The notes below the pieces were generated by a model, which was not told the origin of the DNA, did no database searches, and saw nothing but the letters and a program-made list of their open reading frames with translations. Source: Bin5 sp965261695 (GTDB lineage: Bacteria; Chloroflexota; Anaerolineae; Caldilineales; Caldilineaceae). From it: a DNA stretch of 64,000 bases. Location of the stretch: the NCBI GenBank assembly GCA_965261695.1, contig OZ253474.1:2232001-2296000 (forward strand), in the 5' to 3' direction. Both the position numbers and the translations under genes were made by a program. Shown here one piece after another: positions 35,447 to 44,790 of this stretch. Positions within the stretch are counted from its first letter, which is position 1, and every line of letters begins with the position of its first letter.

Positions 35447-37709
35447 CGCCTGTTGCCTGTTGCGTATTGCCTGTTGCCGGCGCTGCGCAATACGCGTCGG
35501 CCTGGTCTGCCTGTTGCTTCTTGTGGCAGTTGGCCCTGTGGCGGCGCAGGACGAGGAACCGCTGCACGGCGCGCAGGCCATCGTCAATGACGTCCCGGCG
35601 GACTACAATCTGCTGGCGAAGAGCGCCCATTTGGAGCTGTACATACAGCCCCAAACTGCCCAGATCGCCGTGCATGACTTACGCGTGTCGCGCGTGTGGT
35701 TGAGCAATCCCGTCTTGCCTGACAGCGAGCAAATCGCCGAAAACCTGCGCAGCAGCTTCGGCTCGGTGCTGTTTGTACTCACCACGACCAGCACCGGCCT
35801 GCATGCCCGCCGCTTGGACACCGTGAATGAGGTCAGCGAGGTGCAGATTGAGCCGACCGCCCGCGGCGCCACGGTCCGCTACACGATGAAAGGAGTCACG
35901 CTCGCGTTCGGCCTGCGCTACCAATTGGGGCCGGACTACCTCGACATCGCAGTGGACGAGGCCAGCCTGGTGGAATCGGACGAGAGCCGGTTGGTGGCGA
36001 TCGACATGTTGCCCTACCTGGGCGCAACGCCATATCGTGCTGAAACGTCCGCCTATCTGGTTCTGCCGGACGGGCCTGGGGCGTTGACCTACATCGGGGG
36101 CCGTCAGCCCAGCTACCGCCAGGTTGTCAGCGTCTCCAGCTACGGACCGGAGCGCTACTCGTTCGCCAGGCCGGCCGAGCAGCGCACGCCGCTGGCCTCC
36201 TTTGGCATCGTCCACCCCGCCCCCGAGGGCGAGAGCATGGGGGGGATGGCCGTTCTGGGCGTGGTGACTGCGGGCGCGGGCGACTCTTCAGTGGAGGCGG
36301 GGATAGGCACTTCGCCCCTGTCGTTCAGCTTCGCCAACACGCGCTTTAACTACCGTAGCCCGAGCCTGGTGCCGACAAACAGAGGTAGATTTACAGAGAT
36401 TTATCAGACGGAGCGTATCGCGGGCGACCGGGCGATGCGCTACTTTTTCCTGGTTGACGAAGAAGCCAACTGGGTCGGGATGGCGCAGCGGCTGCGCAGG
36501 CACCTTATCGAGGACCGTGCTGTGCCGCGTCTGACCCTCTCCCCCTCAGCCAGGCCGGCCATGCGCCTGCGCCTGGTCATGGGCGCTGAGAAACCGGGCC
36601 TCTTCAGACGCCGCTTCGTGACGGCGACATCCTTCGCCGAGGCCGGCGAAATCATGGCCGCCTTTCACGCGGCCGGCATGACTGCTCTGGACGTCGTGCT
36701 GGTGGGCTGGCAAGCTGATGGGTATGAGGGAAACTTGCCCAAGCGCTGGCCGCCCGACCGCCATTTGGGCGGCGTCCGGGGGTTGGAGCGCCTGGCCGAG
36801 CGCGTGCATGCTCTGGAAGGGCGCCTGTTTCTGGAGGACGACTATACGCTCGCCTTTCTGCGCAATGGCGGCTTCTTTCCCCTGACGGACGTTGTGATCC
36901 AGTCCAATCTGCTGCCGATCAGTGACATGGTGCCGGCGCATCGGGTTGAAAAGATCCCCGGATCGCTGCAAAGGGGCAGGTTCCTCCTCAACCCGATCTT
37001 TGCGATGGAAAACTACCTGCAGCAGGATCTGCCGCGCCTGGTTGCACTGGGGGTGGACGGCCTTGAATTGCGTTGGGCCGGCGAGCTTGTCCTTCAGGAC
37101 GCCAACCCGGGGCACCCATTACAGCGCAGCGACTTTGCCGCCGCCTGGCGGCAGATGTTGCAGACGATCTCAGATGAGATGGGGGCAGTCGCCGCGCAGG
37201 GAGGGAACGAGTATGTACTCGGCGTGGCAGAGGCCGTTACCCGGTTCCCGCTCTACCACCATGACCACACCTTCGGCGACGTGACTGTCCCCTTCTACCA
37301 ATTGGCCACCCACGGCCTCGTACGCATCTACGCCGAGCCGGCAAACCTGCACACCAATCCTGAAACAGCCTTTTTGAAACAGCTGGAATATGGCCTGTTG
37401 CCGGTCTATGAGCTTACATATCGCGATCCGCTCGTGCTGGCCCGCACGACCTATCCCAAGCTCTATAGCTCCCACTATCTCGATTGGCTGGAGCGCGCTG
37501 CCGCCGAGTATGACGTCGTCATCAACCAGTTGGGCCATACCGTGGATCTGTTCATCGTCGGACACCGGCAATTGGCGCCCCAGGTCTTCGAGACGCGCTA
37601 CGAGGACGGCACACGCGTCATTGTCAACTACGGAGACCAAACCTACGAGGACGGCGGCGTGCGCGTGGAAAGCCGCGGTTATCACATCGCAGTAGACAAC
37701 GGACAGTAG
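35418..37709 (+). CDS. DUF5696-type secreted protein
   Basis: About 763 residues; the proposed start is ATG 35418 after gaggtactct. The N-terminus is unusual: a Cys-rich stretch (SACCLLRIACCRRCAIRV) encoded by an imperfect 'cctgttgcgtattgcctgtt' repeat precedes a normal signal peptide core (LVCLLLLVAVGPVAAQ), so the true start may be later. The body matches the DUF5696 pattern seen next to CUT1 permeases and Yip1-like genes, including a probable TIM-barrel-like part (AGMTALDVVLVGWQADGYEG, VDGLELRWAGEL). It may be an extracytoplasmic glycan-active or binding protein. Function uncharacterised. Confidence 0.75.
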   Translation: MRSSASPLSSACCLLRIACCRRCAIRVGLVCLLLLVAVGPVAAQDEEPLHGAQAIVNDVPADYNLLAKSAHLELYIQPQTAQIAVHDLRVSRVWLSNPVLPDSEQIAENLRSSFGSVLFVLTTTSTGLHARRLDTVNEVSEVQIEPTARGATVRYTMKGVTLAFGLRYQLGPDYLDIAVDEASLVESDESRLVAIDMLPYLGATPYRAETSAYLVLPDGPGALTYIGGRQPSYRQVVSVSSYGPERYSFARPAEQRTPLASFGIVHPAPEGESMGGMAVLGVVTAGAGDSSVEAGIGTSPLSFSFANTRFNYRSPSLVPTNRGRFTEIYQTERIAGDRAMRYFFLVDEEANWVGMAQRLRRHLIEDRAVPRLTLSPSARPAMRLRLVMGAEKPGLFRRRFVTATSFAEAGEIMAAFHAAGMTALDVVLVGWQADGYEGNLPKRWPPDRHLGGVRGLERLAERVHALEGRLFLEDDYTLAFLRNGGFFPLTDVVIQSNLLPISDMVPAHRVEKIPGSLQRGRFLLNPIFAMENYLQQDLPRLVALGVDGLELRWAGELVLQDANPGHPLQRSDFAAAWRQMLQTISDEMGAVAAQGGNEYVLGVAEAVTRFPLYHHDHTFGDVTVPFYQLATHGLVRIYAEPANLHTNPETAFLKQLEYGLLPVYELTYRDPLVLARTTYPKLYSSHYLDWLERAAAEYDVVINQLGHTVDLFIVGHRQLAPQVFETRYEDGTRVIVNYGDQTYEDGGVRVESRGYHIAVDNGQ

Positions 37710-37762
37710 ACAACCGACAGCACTCAGCGGGCAAAGACGAGACCGCCCGCGGTCCGCATTAC

Positions 37763-37921
37763 ACCGACCACCGGCCACCGGCAACTGGCAACTGGCAACT
37801 GACCACTGGCAACTGTCTACCGACCACCGACCACCGGCCACCGGCAACTGGCAACTGACCACTGGCAACTGACCACTGGCAACTGTCTACCGGCCACCGG
37901 CCACCGACCACCGGCAACTGT
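37763..37921. repeat. Low-complexity tract of 'gcaactg / gaccaccg' units
   Basis: About 160 bases made of irregularly alternating units gcaactg, gaccactg, gaccaccg and gccaccg. It lies between the DUF5696 gene and the permease genes and includes no plausible gene. The minus strand reads as chance frames rich in QLPVVSGQWSVV. A similar, longer tract is at 61461-61668. It may arise by slippage or unequal exchange. Confidence 0.85.
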
Positions 37922-37944
37922 CTCCTCCTTGAATGGAGCATCGG

Positions 37945-38814
37945 ATGAAAATGACATTGCGACAACAACAGAGCCTGTGGGGCTATATTTTCGTCAGCCC
38001 GTGGGTCCTGGGCCTGGCTCTATTGTTCGCCTGGCCGCTGGGACGCTCGCTGATGTTAAGTTTTCAGAAGGTGACCGACCTGTTCCAATGGCAAACCGAG
38101 TGGGTCGGCCTGGACCACTACCGCCAGATCTTTACAGAGGACATCGTCTTCACCCCGGTGTTACTCGAAACACTGCTAAACGTGGCAATCGACGTACCAT
38201 TGATCCTTGTCTTTTCATTGCTGTTGGCGCTCCTGCTGACGGGGGTCGGTCGAGGTCAGACCTTCCTGCGCGCTGTCTTTTTTCTGCCGGTTGTCATCGG
38301 CAGTGCCGGCGTGATTCAACATATGCTCTCGGTTGGGGCCGGTGATCAGTTGCTCATGTCTACGCTCGAACCTCTCATGCGGGGCATTGGCGCCGAGGTC
38401 GATTCAATAGCCGAAGGAACGCCAATTCAGTGGGTTGTCGCCCGTCTCACCGCCATCATCTGGTTTAGCGGTGTCGAAATCCTCTTCTTCATCGCCGGTT
38501 TGAACAGCGTTCCGGCCAGCCTCTACGAGGCCGCGCGCGTGGATGGCGCCTCACCGTGGGAGTCCTTCTGGAAAATCACCTTGCCGATGTTGTCGCCGGT
38601 CATCCTGTTGGTGACCATCTATGCCATGATCGACCAGCTTACCTTTCCAGAAAACCCGATGATCAAATATATCATGCAGATCGGTGTGCGTGGACAGCAG
38701 CTGGAGTATGCCTCGGCATTGGGTATGGCCTACTTCGTCGTCGTATTTCTACAGATTGCCTTGGTCGTGAGAATCATGTCGAAGTTCGTTTTCTACGCAG
38801 GTGAGAAATCATGA
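37945..38814 (+). CDS. Sugar ABC importer permease, MalF type (second locus)
   Basis: About 289 residues. ATG at 37945 follows ggagcatcgg; an ATG at 37933 is in frame but lies before that site. Six spans are visible, starting LWGYIFVSPWVLGLALLFAW, and the EAA loop reads SVPASLYEAARVDGASPWES. The stop overlaps the next permease gene (ATGA). It works with the lipoprotein at 31571-33028. The low-complexity tract stands directly upstream, so expression may depend on read-through. Confidence 0.93.
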   Translation: MKMTLRQQQSLWGYIFVSPWVLGLALLFAWPLGRSLMLSFQKVTDLFQWQTEWVGLDHYRQIFTEDIVFTPVLLETLLNVAIDVPLILVFSLLLALLLTGVGRGQTFLRAVFFLPVVIGSAGVIQHMLSVGAGDQLLMSTLEPLMRGIGAEVDSIAEGTPIQWVVARLTAIIWFSGVEILFFIAGLNSVPASLYEAARVDGASPWESFWKITLPMLSPVILLVTIYAMIDQLTFPENPMIKYIMQIGVRGQQLEYASALGMAYFVVVFLQIALVVRIMSKFVFYAGEKS

Positions 38815-39806
38815 GCGCAACAGTGAACGAAACTGCTACCGGGCTTCGTAGCCCGTCTGGCGCCGACAGGTCTTCAGCGCCGACCCGGGCGCGTCGCGTC
38901 AGCCGCTATCGCCTGTTGCGTACCGCCTCGCGCGTTCTGGGCAAGCTACTGCTGTGGGTGGTGTTGATCAACTTTGCCTACGTCTTTCTCTTCCCGCTGA
39001 TCTATATGATGGCAACGTCAATCAAGACGCTGACCGAGATCAACAATCCGTCGATTGTGTGGATCTCGCGCGAGCCGAGTCTGCAAGCATTTCGTTTTGC
39101 ATCCTCAATCATCGACTATTTCCGCGGTCTGTGGATCAGCACCTTCATCAGCGCCGCTGCCGTGCTGGGCCAGACCTGCGTCGGCGCCATGGTCGGATAT
39201 GGTTTCGCTCGCCCGCGCTTTCTTGGCCGTGACTTTCTGTTTTGGATCCTCCTGTTCACGATCATTGTGCCGCTGCCCACGCTGGCCGTGCCTCTTTACT
39301 TGTTCTATTCGAAGCTGGACCTGATCAATACCTTTGTGCCCCTCATTGTGCCGCCGTTTCTGGGTTGGGGAGTGCGAGGGGGCATGATCTTGATCGTCTT
39401 CCGTCAGTTCTTCCGCGGCTTGCCGTCTGAACTGGAAGACGCGGCCTACGTCGATGGCGCCAGCCCGTTTCGCGTCTTCTGGCAGATCATGCTGCCGCTG
39501 GCAAAGCCGGCGATCCTCGTCGTCATGCTCTTTACACTGGTTTGGACCTGGAACGACACGCTCATGCCTGGGTTGATTATCAACGACACCGGCGCCTACA
39601 CCCTCGGGCAGCGCATGGAAAACTATGCACAGTTGTTCACTCAGGCCAGGCATTCCTCGGCCCAAACATGGTCGACCAGCGGAGAAATCGGCGAGAACGT
39701 GCTCATGTCCGTCACCTTGTTGGGCATTCTTCCCCTGCTGATCGTCTACATCTTTACGCAGCGCTACTTCACGCAGAGCATCGATCGTACCGGGCTGGTT
39801 GAATGA
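38811..39806 (+). CDS. Sugar ABC importer permease, MalG type (second locus)
   Basis: A 331-residue permease coupled to the previous gene by ATGA overlap. A basic N-terminal extension (residues 1-45, RSSAPTRARRVSRYRL) precedes the first span LLLWVVLINFAYVFLFPLIY. The EAA motif is GLPSELEDAAYVDGASPFR and the end is RYFTQSIDRTGLVE. No ATPase gene is nearby; a shared ATPase encoded elsewhere is expected. The gap of 185 bases to the next gene carries no signal beyond its ribosome site. Confidence 0.93.
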   Translation: MSATVNETATGLRSPSGADRSSAPTRARRVSRYRLLRTASRVLGKLLLWVVLINFAYVFLFPLIYMMATSIKTLTEINNPSIVWISREPSLQAFRFASSIIDYFRGLWISTFISAAAVLGQTCVGAMVGYGFARPRFLGRDFLFWILLFTIIVPLPTLAVPLYLFYSKLDLINTFVPLIVPPFLGWGVRGGMILIVFRQFFRGLPSELEDAAYVDGASPFRVFWQIMLPLAKPAILVVMLFTLVWTWNDTLMPGLIINDTGAYTLGQRMENYAQLFTQARHSSAQTWSTSGEIGENVLMSVTLLGILPLLIVYIFTQRYFTQSIDRTGLVE

Positions 39807-39991
39807 GCGCCCCGCAATCGCTATGCAACGACCGCCGGCTGTTGGACAAACAACTGGTGACGGACTTCCCCGCCCGCCGACCGGCGCTCTTTGATACTTT
39901 CGTTCGCGCAAAAATGTCGTTCACCCCGGGCCGTGAACGCTTCCTGCCAGCGTTCGAGTCTGGTCAAGTCTGACTTTTTCAAGGAGTTATC

Positions 39992-41833
39992 ATGGGCAAC
40001 GAACAGAGTTCCAGCTGGAAACGCGGCGATCCGATCGGCTATATTCGGCAGGAGATACCGGAATTCTCGGTCCCCGCCTATGAGGGTGAGCGCTACCTGG
40101 CGTCGGTGCCTGACACGCTCGATCTCCAGCATCGCGCGGCGCTGGCGGTCAACGTCCTGACCAGGGCCACCGATCCGCTGGCCGACTATGAAATGTACTT
40201 CGACGTATTCTTCAAGTCCAGTCCGCCGCTGATGGAGCACAACTTCAGCGACTCGTGCCAGTCCAAGTTCATGGAGGCCCTGCCGCTGATGCGCATCATC
40301 AGTGGCTCGGATCTGAATACCGAGGTGGACCGCAGGTGGATGGAGGTGGCTCTGCATCAACTGGGGCCGGATGGTCTCGCCTACGCCCCGAACGGGGGCC
40401 GGCCCTGGACATACGTGCGCAGCCATTTCATCCCGGAAGGTTCACAGACCGAGACCGGCCACCAGATCATCCCGTTTTACTGTGGAAGGCTCCTGTCGGC
40501 GATGATGGTGTACTACCGCCGCGACCGGAGTCCCCTGTGGCGGGAGGCGGCAGAGCGGTTGGTGGACGGACTGGCGCAGGTGGCGGTCGACCGCGGCAGC
40601 TATGCCTATTATGCCCCGTCCTCCCACTGGGTGGAGAAGGGCAGCGCATATGATTATGGCAAAGAGCATCCCCTGATGGGGGCGCACGTGTCCTTCGTGG
40701 CCCTGGGGCTGGCGCATCTGTATCGGGAGACGGGCTACGAGCCGGCGATAACGCTGGCCGAAAAGCTCATCCGCTACATCGTGGAGGAACTCAACTACAT
40801 CGAAGCTGACGGCCGCTTCGGCTCGGACCGCCCAAGCGCGTCGCAACAGGCCCATTTCCACATGCATACCTATTCTTTGCTCGCGATATTGGAATATGAG
40901 CGCGTCACGGGAGATGCGTCGTGGCTGCAACTGGTCCAGCGCGGCTTCGAGTATGGCATCGCCCATGGCAACGGGCTGCTGGGATACTTTCCGGAGCTGT
41001 TGCGGAACGACGCCCTGCAGACCTCTGAACTGTGTGAAGTGGCCGACATGATCGCACTGGGGCTGAAGCTGTCCGCCGCAGAGACAGGCGACTATTGGGA
41101 CGACGTCGACCGGTGGGTGCGCAACATGTTTGCCGAGGGGCAGCTGCAACGTATCGACTGGATAGAGCGAGCGTCGTCGGATCTTCCCCCTGCGCAGATC
41201 GACGATTCCTGTCAGACGACCGAGTTGGTGGCCGAGCGCAACCTGGGGGCGTTTGCCTCCTGGCCCAAAGCCAACGACTGGTATGACGCCGAACATTTCT
41301 ATGGCCGCGGCATCATGCACTGCTGCACCGGCAATGGCACCCGCGCCATCTACTACATCTGGCAACACATTCTCTCCCACGACGCCGGCAAGCTGAAGGT
41401 CAACCTGCTCCTGAACCGGGCCTCTCCCTGGGCCGACGTCGACAGCCATATCCCCTATGTGGGCCAGGTCGATGTCAAGGTCAAGCAGGCGCTTGAACTG
41501 GCGTTGCGCATCCCGGAGTGGGTTGCCCCCGCACAGGTGCGGGTAACGGTGGGCGCTGTCGACCGCACTGTGACCTGGAACGGTCGCTATGCCGGCGTTG
41601 GCGCCGTGAAACCGGGCGACGTGGTCACCATGACCTTTCCCATGGTTGACCGGACCGACACCGTTTCCATCGAGAAGGAAGAGTATCGCCTCACGCGCAA
41701 AGGCAACGAAGTGGTGGCGATTGACCCGCCGGGGCGTTACTGCCCGCTCTACTTGCGCGATCACTACCGCCAAAACAGCACGCGCTGGCGGGAGGTCGAA
41801 CGATTCGTCTCTCAAGAGCAACTCTACTGGTAA
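39992..41833 (+). CDS. GH127-like (alpha/alpha)6-barrel glycosidase
   Basis: 613 residues, ATG at 39992 after aaggagttatc. The body is a helical barrel (EALPLMRIISGSDLNTEVDR, GAHVSFVALGLAHLYRETGY, HMHTYSLLAILEYERVTGD). The segment GIMHCCTGNGTRAIYYIWQH has the adjacent cysteines and 'CCxxNxxR' pattern of the GH127/DUF1680 family of beta-L-arabinofuranosidases, where they bind zinc. A beta-sandwich end follows (LALRIPEWVAPAQVRVTVGA). There is no signal peptide, so it acts on an imported glycoside. An arabinofuranose-type substrate is possible but not proven. Confidence 0.8.
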   Translation: MGNEQSSSWKRGDPIGYIRQEIPEFSVPAYEGERYLASVPDTLDLQHRAALAVNVLTRATDPLADYEMYFDVFFKSSPPLMEHNFSDSCQSKFMEALPLMRIISGSDLNTEVDRRWMEVALHQLGPDGLAYAPNGGRPWTYVRSHFIPEGSQTETGHQIIPFYCGRLLSAMMVYYRRDRSPLWREAAERLVDGLAQVAVDRGSYAYYAPSSHWVEKGSAYDYGKEHPLMGAHVSFVALGLAHLYRETGYEPAITLAEKLIRYIVEELNYIEADGRFGSDRPSASQQAHFHMHTYSLLAILEYERVTGDASWLQLVQRGFEYGIAHGNGLLGYFPELLRNDALQTSELCEVADMIALGLKLSAAETGDYWDDVDRWVRNMFAEGQLQRIDWIERASSDLPPAQIDDSCQTTELVAERNLGAFASWPKANDWYDAEHFYGRGIMHCCTGNGTRAIYYIWQHILSHDAGKLKVNLLLNRASPWADVDSHIPYVGQVDVKVKQALELALRIPEWVAPAQVRVTVGAVDRTVTWNGRYAGVGAVKPGDVVTMTFPMVDRTDTVSIEKEEYRLTRKGNEVVAIDPPGRYCPLYLRDHYRQNSTRWREVERFVSQEQLYW

Positions 41834-41936
41834 AACCGGCGGCGAATGCAGAAGTCAACACCCGCCGCCGCGCGTATGCCAGGCGAGTGAGCGGATATGA
41901 TTCAGCATAATCATGTTGCCCAAGGAGGAATGAACT

Positions 41937-42869
41937 ATGCACCTCGGAGCCGTACTAACCGGGTTGGCCGACCGGCCTCTGCCTGAAGTCGCCCAGCAAA
42001 TGGATCAACTGGGGCTCAGATCCGTCGAAATCGGCGCCGGTGGGATCTTCTCCAAGAGTCATTGCAATCCGGCCGTGCTGCTGGCGGACCCGTCGTCCCT
42101 CGACGAGTTTCAGCGGACGCTGGTCGATTCCGGCCTGACGATCAGCGCCTTTGCCATGCACGGTGAGCCTCTCCACCCCGATCCGAACATTGCTCAAAAC
42201 TACGACCGCGAGTTCCGCAACACCTGTATGCTGGCCGCAAAGATCGGGGTCACACGCATCACGCTCATCGCCGGGCTTCCCGAAGCAGCCCCCGGCGACC
42301 AGGCGCCCAACTGGATTCTCTATCCTTTCCCACTCGGCAATAAGGATAGGTACCACTGGCAGTGGCAAGAGCGGCTCATTCCTTACTGGCAGGAACACGG
42401 CAAGATCGCCGCCGATCATGGCATCCGCCTCTGCTTTGAGATGCTTGCCGGCGACATGGTCTATAACCCCAAGACGCTGCTACGTCTGCGCGCTGAGGTT
42501 GGGCCGGTCATCGGCTGCAACCTCGATCCCTCCCATCTGTTCTGGCAGGGCGTGGACATCACCGAAGTGGTCCGCGCCCTCGGCGGCGCCATCTACCACG
42601 TCCACGTCAAGGATACCCGGCTGGACGCAGAGCATGTGCGCGTCAATGGCATTCTCGATAGCGGCATGTGGGCCGAACAGGAGGACCGCAGTTGGATCTT
42701 TCGAACCGTGGGGTTCGGACACGAGCAGTCCCACTGGCGCGCATTCGTCGACGCCCTGCGCCTGGCGGGCTACGACGATGTGCTGTCAATCGAGCAGGAA
42801 GATCCGCTCATTTCCACTGACAAAGGTCTTGAATTGGCAATGGGCGTCCTGCAAGACCTCCTCATCTGA
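41937..42869 (+). CDS. Sugar phosphate isomerase/epimerase-like TIM barrel (AP_endonuc_2)
   Basis: 310 residues with an excellent start (aaggaggaatgaact before ATG 41937). Xylose-isomerase-like TIM barrel: LGLRSVEIGAGGIFSKSHCN, ALHGEPLHPD-like FAMHGEPLHPDPNIAQNYD, LCFEMLAGDMVYNPKTLLRL, IGCNLDPSHLFWQGVDITEV and IYHVHVKDTRLD. The last three carry the metal-binding Glu, Asp, His and Asp/His positions of the family. It probably isomerises or epimerises the sugar released by the neighbouring glycosidase. No specific substrate can be given. Confidence 0.88.
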   Translation: MHLGAVLTGLADRPLPEVAQQMDQLGLRSVEIGAGGIFSKSHCNPAVLLADPSSLDEFQRTLVDSGLTISAFAMHGEPLHPDPNIAQNYDREFRNTCMLAAKIGVTRITLIAGLPEAAPGDQAPNWILYPFPLGNKDRYHWQWQERLIPYWQEHGKIAADHGIRLCFEMLAGDMVYNPKTLLRLRAEVGPVIGCNLDPSHLFWQGVDITEVVRALGGAIYHVHVKDTRLDAEHVRVNGILDSGMWAEQEDRSWIFRTVGFGHEQSHWRAFVDALRLAGYDDVLSIEQEDPLISTDKGLELAMGVLQDLLI

Positions 42870-42974
42870 GACAAAGGCTCTCTGCCCCCTTGTATGATAT
42901 AGACCCGGACGCTACAATGCGTTCACCTGGAAAGGAGGCGTGTCTGCTTCAACCCAGCAGACCACGACATAACC

Positions 42975-43403
42975 ATGATCAATTTAACCCATCCGGTCGT
43001 TGACATCGCCATCATCTGCAGCAACTTCGAGGAGTCGCTCCGGTTCTATCATGAAGTCCTGGGCCTGGAGATTGCCTTCGAGCTTCACATTTCCGATGAG
43101 CTGGCCCAAAGCGTCGGCCTAGCGCCGCGAGGATTTCGCCAGGTGCGGTTGAAAGCCGGCGACACGCTGATCAAACTGGCGGAGATCGCATCGCCGCCGC
43201 CCCCTCTTTCTGGCGAGTTTTCAGCGGGCGTGAACTGGCTCACCTTTCTCGTCGAGGACATTGAGCACACCATCGAGCAACTGAAGCGCAACGGGGTCGA
43301 GCCGCTTGCCGAACCCTTCTCGGCCCTTGACGCCGCCGGTGTCGTCTGTGTCCGCGACCCCGACGGACTCCTCATCGAGTTTGTGCAGCCCCGCCAGCCA
43401 TAG
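42975..43403 (+). CDS. VOC-family (glyoxalase/bleomycin resistance fold) protein
   Basis: 142 residues with two beta-alpha-beta-beta-beta modules: VVDIAIICSNFEESLRFYHE at the N-terminus and NWLTFLVEDIEHTIEQLKRN in the second half, ending VCVRDPDGLLIEFVQP. The final 'DPDGLLIEF' has the usual metal-ligand Glu. It could be an isomerase, epimerase or dioxygenase-like enzyme of the sugar pathway. It follows the isomerase by about 105 bases and is the last gene of this locus. Confidence 0.87.
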   Translation: MINLTHPVVDIAIICSNFEESLRFYHEVLGLEIAFELHISDELAQSVGLAPRGFRQVRLKAGDTLIKLAEIASPPPPLSGEFSAGVNWLTFLVEDIEHTIEQLKRNGVEPLAEPFSALDAAGVVCVRDPDGLLIEFVQPRQP

Positions 43404-43558
43404 CGCAACTGCATCACCGCGGCATTGGGCCTCCTGCTCCGGCAAAAAAAGCATCCCTGCCGGCGCCGTGACCGGCCCACAACAGCCTACGCAGCAAGCA
43501 GGTCCTTGCGCGCCCCCGCGGCCGCGGCCAATCGCGCCGCGCCGCGCACGCCCGGCCC

Positions 43559-43750
43559 CCACCTATCAGCGTATCCTGCACCTGCCGCGTATGTCAGTGG
43601 CGCGGGGAAGCGGGCGGGGGGAGCAGCAGAGGCGCGCGGGCGGGGTCTTGGGGCGGCAGGAGACATCGCGGAGGCACGAGCGTTTGCAAGCGTCTACGAG
43701 CGTTTACGAGAGAATCGCGTGCGGCTAATTTGACGATAGCGGGCGGCAGG
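43559..43750. repeat. Dispersed repeat, copy A
   Basis: About 190 bases similar to 46434-46609. Both start ccacctatcagcgtatcctg, carry a cggaggcacgagcg block, then agcgtctacgagcgtttacg and end with tgacgat and cggcggcag. The motif acgagcgtttacgagaga recurs once more at about 43790-43806. No gene is visible here. The 577-base gap 43404-43980 otherwise holds only the toxin-antitoxin promoter region. Confidence 0.8.
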
Positions 43751-43899
43751 CCCAGGCGGGCGCACACGCGCGCGCATACGAGCATTGTACGAGCGTTTAC
43801 GAGAGATTGGCCCAAATTTTTGTGCGTGCGCATCGGGGCCAGCGGAGGGTTGCGCCGAGTGGCTGATGCGCAGGCGGCGTGAAGCGGACGTGCGTGGTA

Positions 43900-43953
43900 T
43901 TGTCAAGTTTTGTCTTGACAAATCTTGACAGGCGTGTCATCTCTTGCCAAAAT
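43900..43953 (+). promoter_or_regulatory. Promoter/operator of the toxin-antitoxin pair
   Basis: ttgtcaag (43900-43907) and cttgacaa (43914-43921) form a perfect 8-bp inverted repeat; a third half-site-like cttgaca follows at 43924-43930. TTGACA at 43925-43930 with a 17-base spacer to CAAAAT (43948-43953) is a plausible -35/-10 pair. Autoregulation by antitoxin binding to palindromes at the promoter is typical of such modules. The ribosome site is not strong (gagaggacctgtg). Confidence 0.6.
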
Positions 43954-43981
43954 AGGAGAAAACACAGAGAGAGGACCTGTG

Positions 43982-44209
43982 ATGAGTACGCAGAAAGTGA
44001 AATTTTCCAGCCAGGCTTCGCCGCAGACGCTGGCCGAAATGCGGGAGATCGCCCGCAGTGAAGGCCGTCAATTCCAAGCCGTGTTGCAGGAGGCGATGGA
44101 GGAATACATCGCCAACCGCAGCCGCGCAACGCCCCGTCCCGCGGTGATGGCCCACTTCCGCGCCAGCGTCGAGCGCAACCGCCGGCTGGCTGAGTTACTC
44201 GCCGAATGA
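43982..44209 (+). CDS. Antitoxin of a Phd/Doc-like module (ribbon-helix-helix type)
   Basis: 75 residues from ATG 43982: STQKVKFSSQASPQTLAEMR, EIARSEGRQFQAVLQEAMEE, then a C-terminal tail PRPAVMAHFRASVERNRRLAE. The N-terminal strand followed by two helices matches a ribbon-helix-helix DNA-binding antitoxin more than a Phd fold. The tail would wrap the toxin. Its stop overlaps the toxin start by four bases (ATGA). A palindrome upstream fits autorepression. Confidence 0.8.
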   Translation: MSTQKVKFSSQASPQTLAEMREIARSEGRQFQAVLQEAMEEYIANRSRATPRPAVMAHFRASVERNRRLAELLAE

Positions 44210-44595
44210 CTCGCGTCTACCCTGAAATTGGCGAGGCTATCGCCATCCATGACGCGCTGATTGGTGAGTTCGGCGGCACGCCGGGCATTCGTGATGAAGG
44301 CGCCCTGGCTTCCGCGATCATGCGACCCCAACTGGGCTACTACGATAGCCTGGTCGAGGAGGCGGCCGCGCTGATGGAGAGCCTGGCCAACAATCACCCC
44401 TTCGTGGACGGCAACAAACGCGCCGCTTTTTTCGTCACCGACGCATTTTTGCGCCTGAACGGCCACTTCATCGACGGCGACAGCGATGAAACCCACGAGT
44501 TCTTCATGCGCCTCTTCCAGACGCGCTCCTTCCGCTTCGCGCAGCTGCACGCCTGGCTGCAGCAGAGCGTCAGGCCGCTGCCGCGACTCGGCTAA
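44206..44595 (+). CDS. doc: Doc-type (death-on-curing, Fic-fold) toxin
   Basis: 129 residues. The Fic/Doc core motif HPFVDGNKRAAFF is complete, with catalytic-loop His and the conserved Lys/Arg of the Doc form (HxFx[ND][AG]NKR). In Doc toxins this site phosphorylates elongation factor Tu and halts translation. Preceding helices are typical (IAIHDALIGEFGGTPGIRDE, ALASAIMRPQLGYYDSLVEE). A diverged copy of its C-terminal end appears in a chimeric frame at about 58160-58240. Confidence 0.9.
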   Translation: MTRVYPEIGEAIAIHDALIGEFGGTPGIRDEGALASAIMRPQLGYYDSLVEEAAALMESLANNHPFVDGNKRAAFFVTDAFLRLNGHFIDGDSDETHEFFMRLFQTRSFRFAQLHAWLQQSVRPLPRLG

Positions 44596-44790
44596 CAGCG
44601 CCGGACCCCCCACCCGCACCCCGCACAAACACACAGCCCACCTGACCCCGCCCAACCTGCCCCTTCCTCTCCGCCCTACCCCACCGTCTCCCGACTCACC
44701 CTGATCACCTTCCCGATCAGCCGCACGACATACCCCGGAGCATCCGCCCGGCCCCTGGTGGCCGCAAAGAATTACGCAATGCCCAATACC
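44596..44790. other. Intergenic region, no feature seen
   Basis: About 195 bases rich in C between the toxin gene and the convergent SH3-domain gene. No convincing terminator stem or gene is visible. Confidence 0.5.

Noticed and set aside
37929..38345. Plus-strand frame starting MNGASDENDIATTTEP
   Set aside because: It overlaps the permease gene in another frame and has no motifs.
40442..41821. 459-codon minus-strand frame opposite the GH127-like gene
   Set aside because: The plus-strand frame has a clear ribosome site and family motifs; the antisense frame has none and is open only because of high GC.
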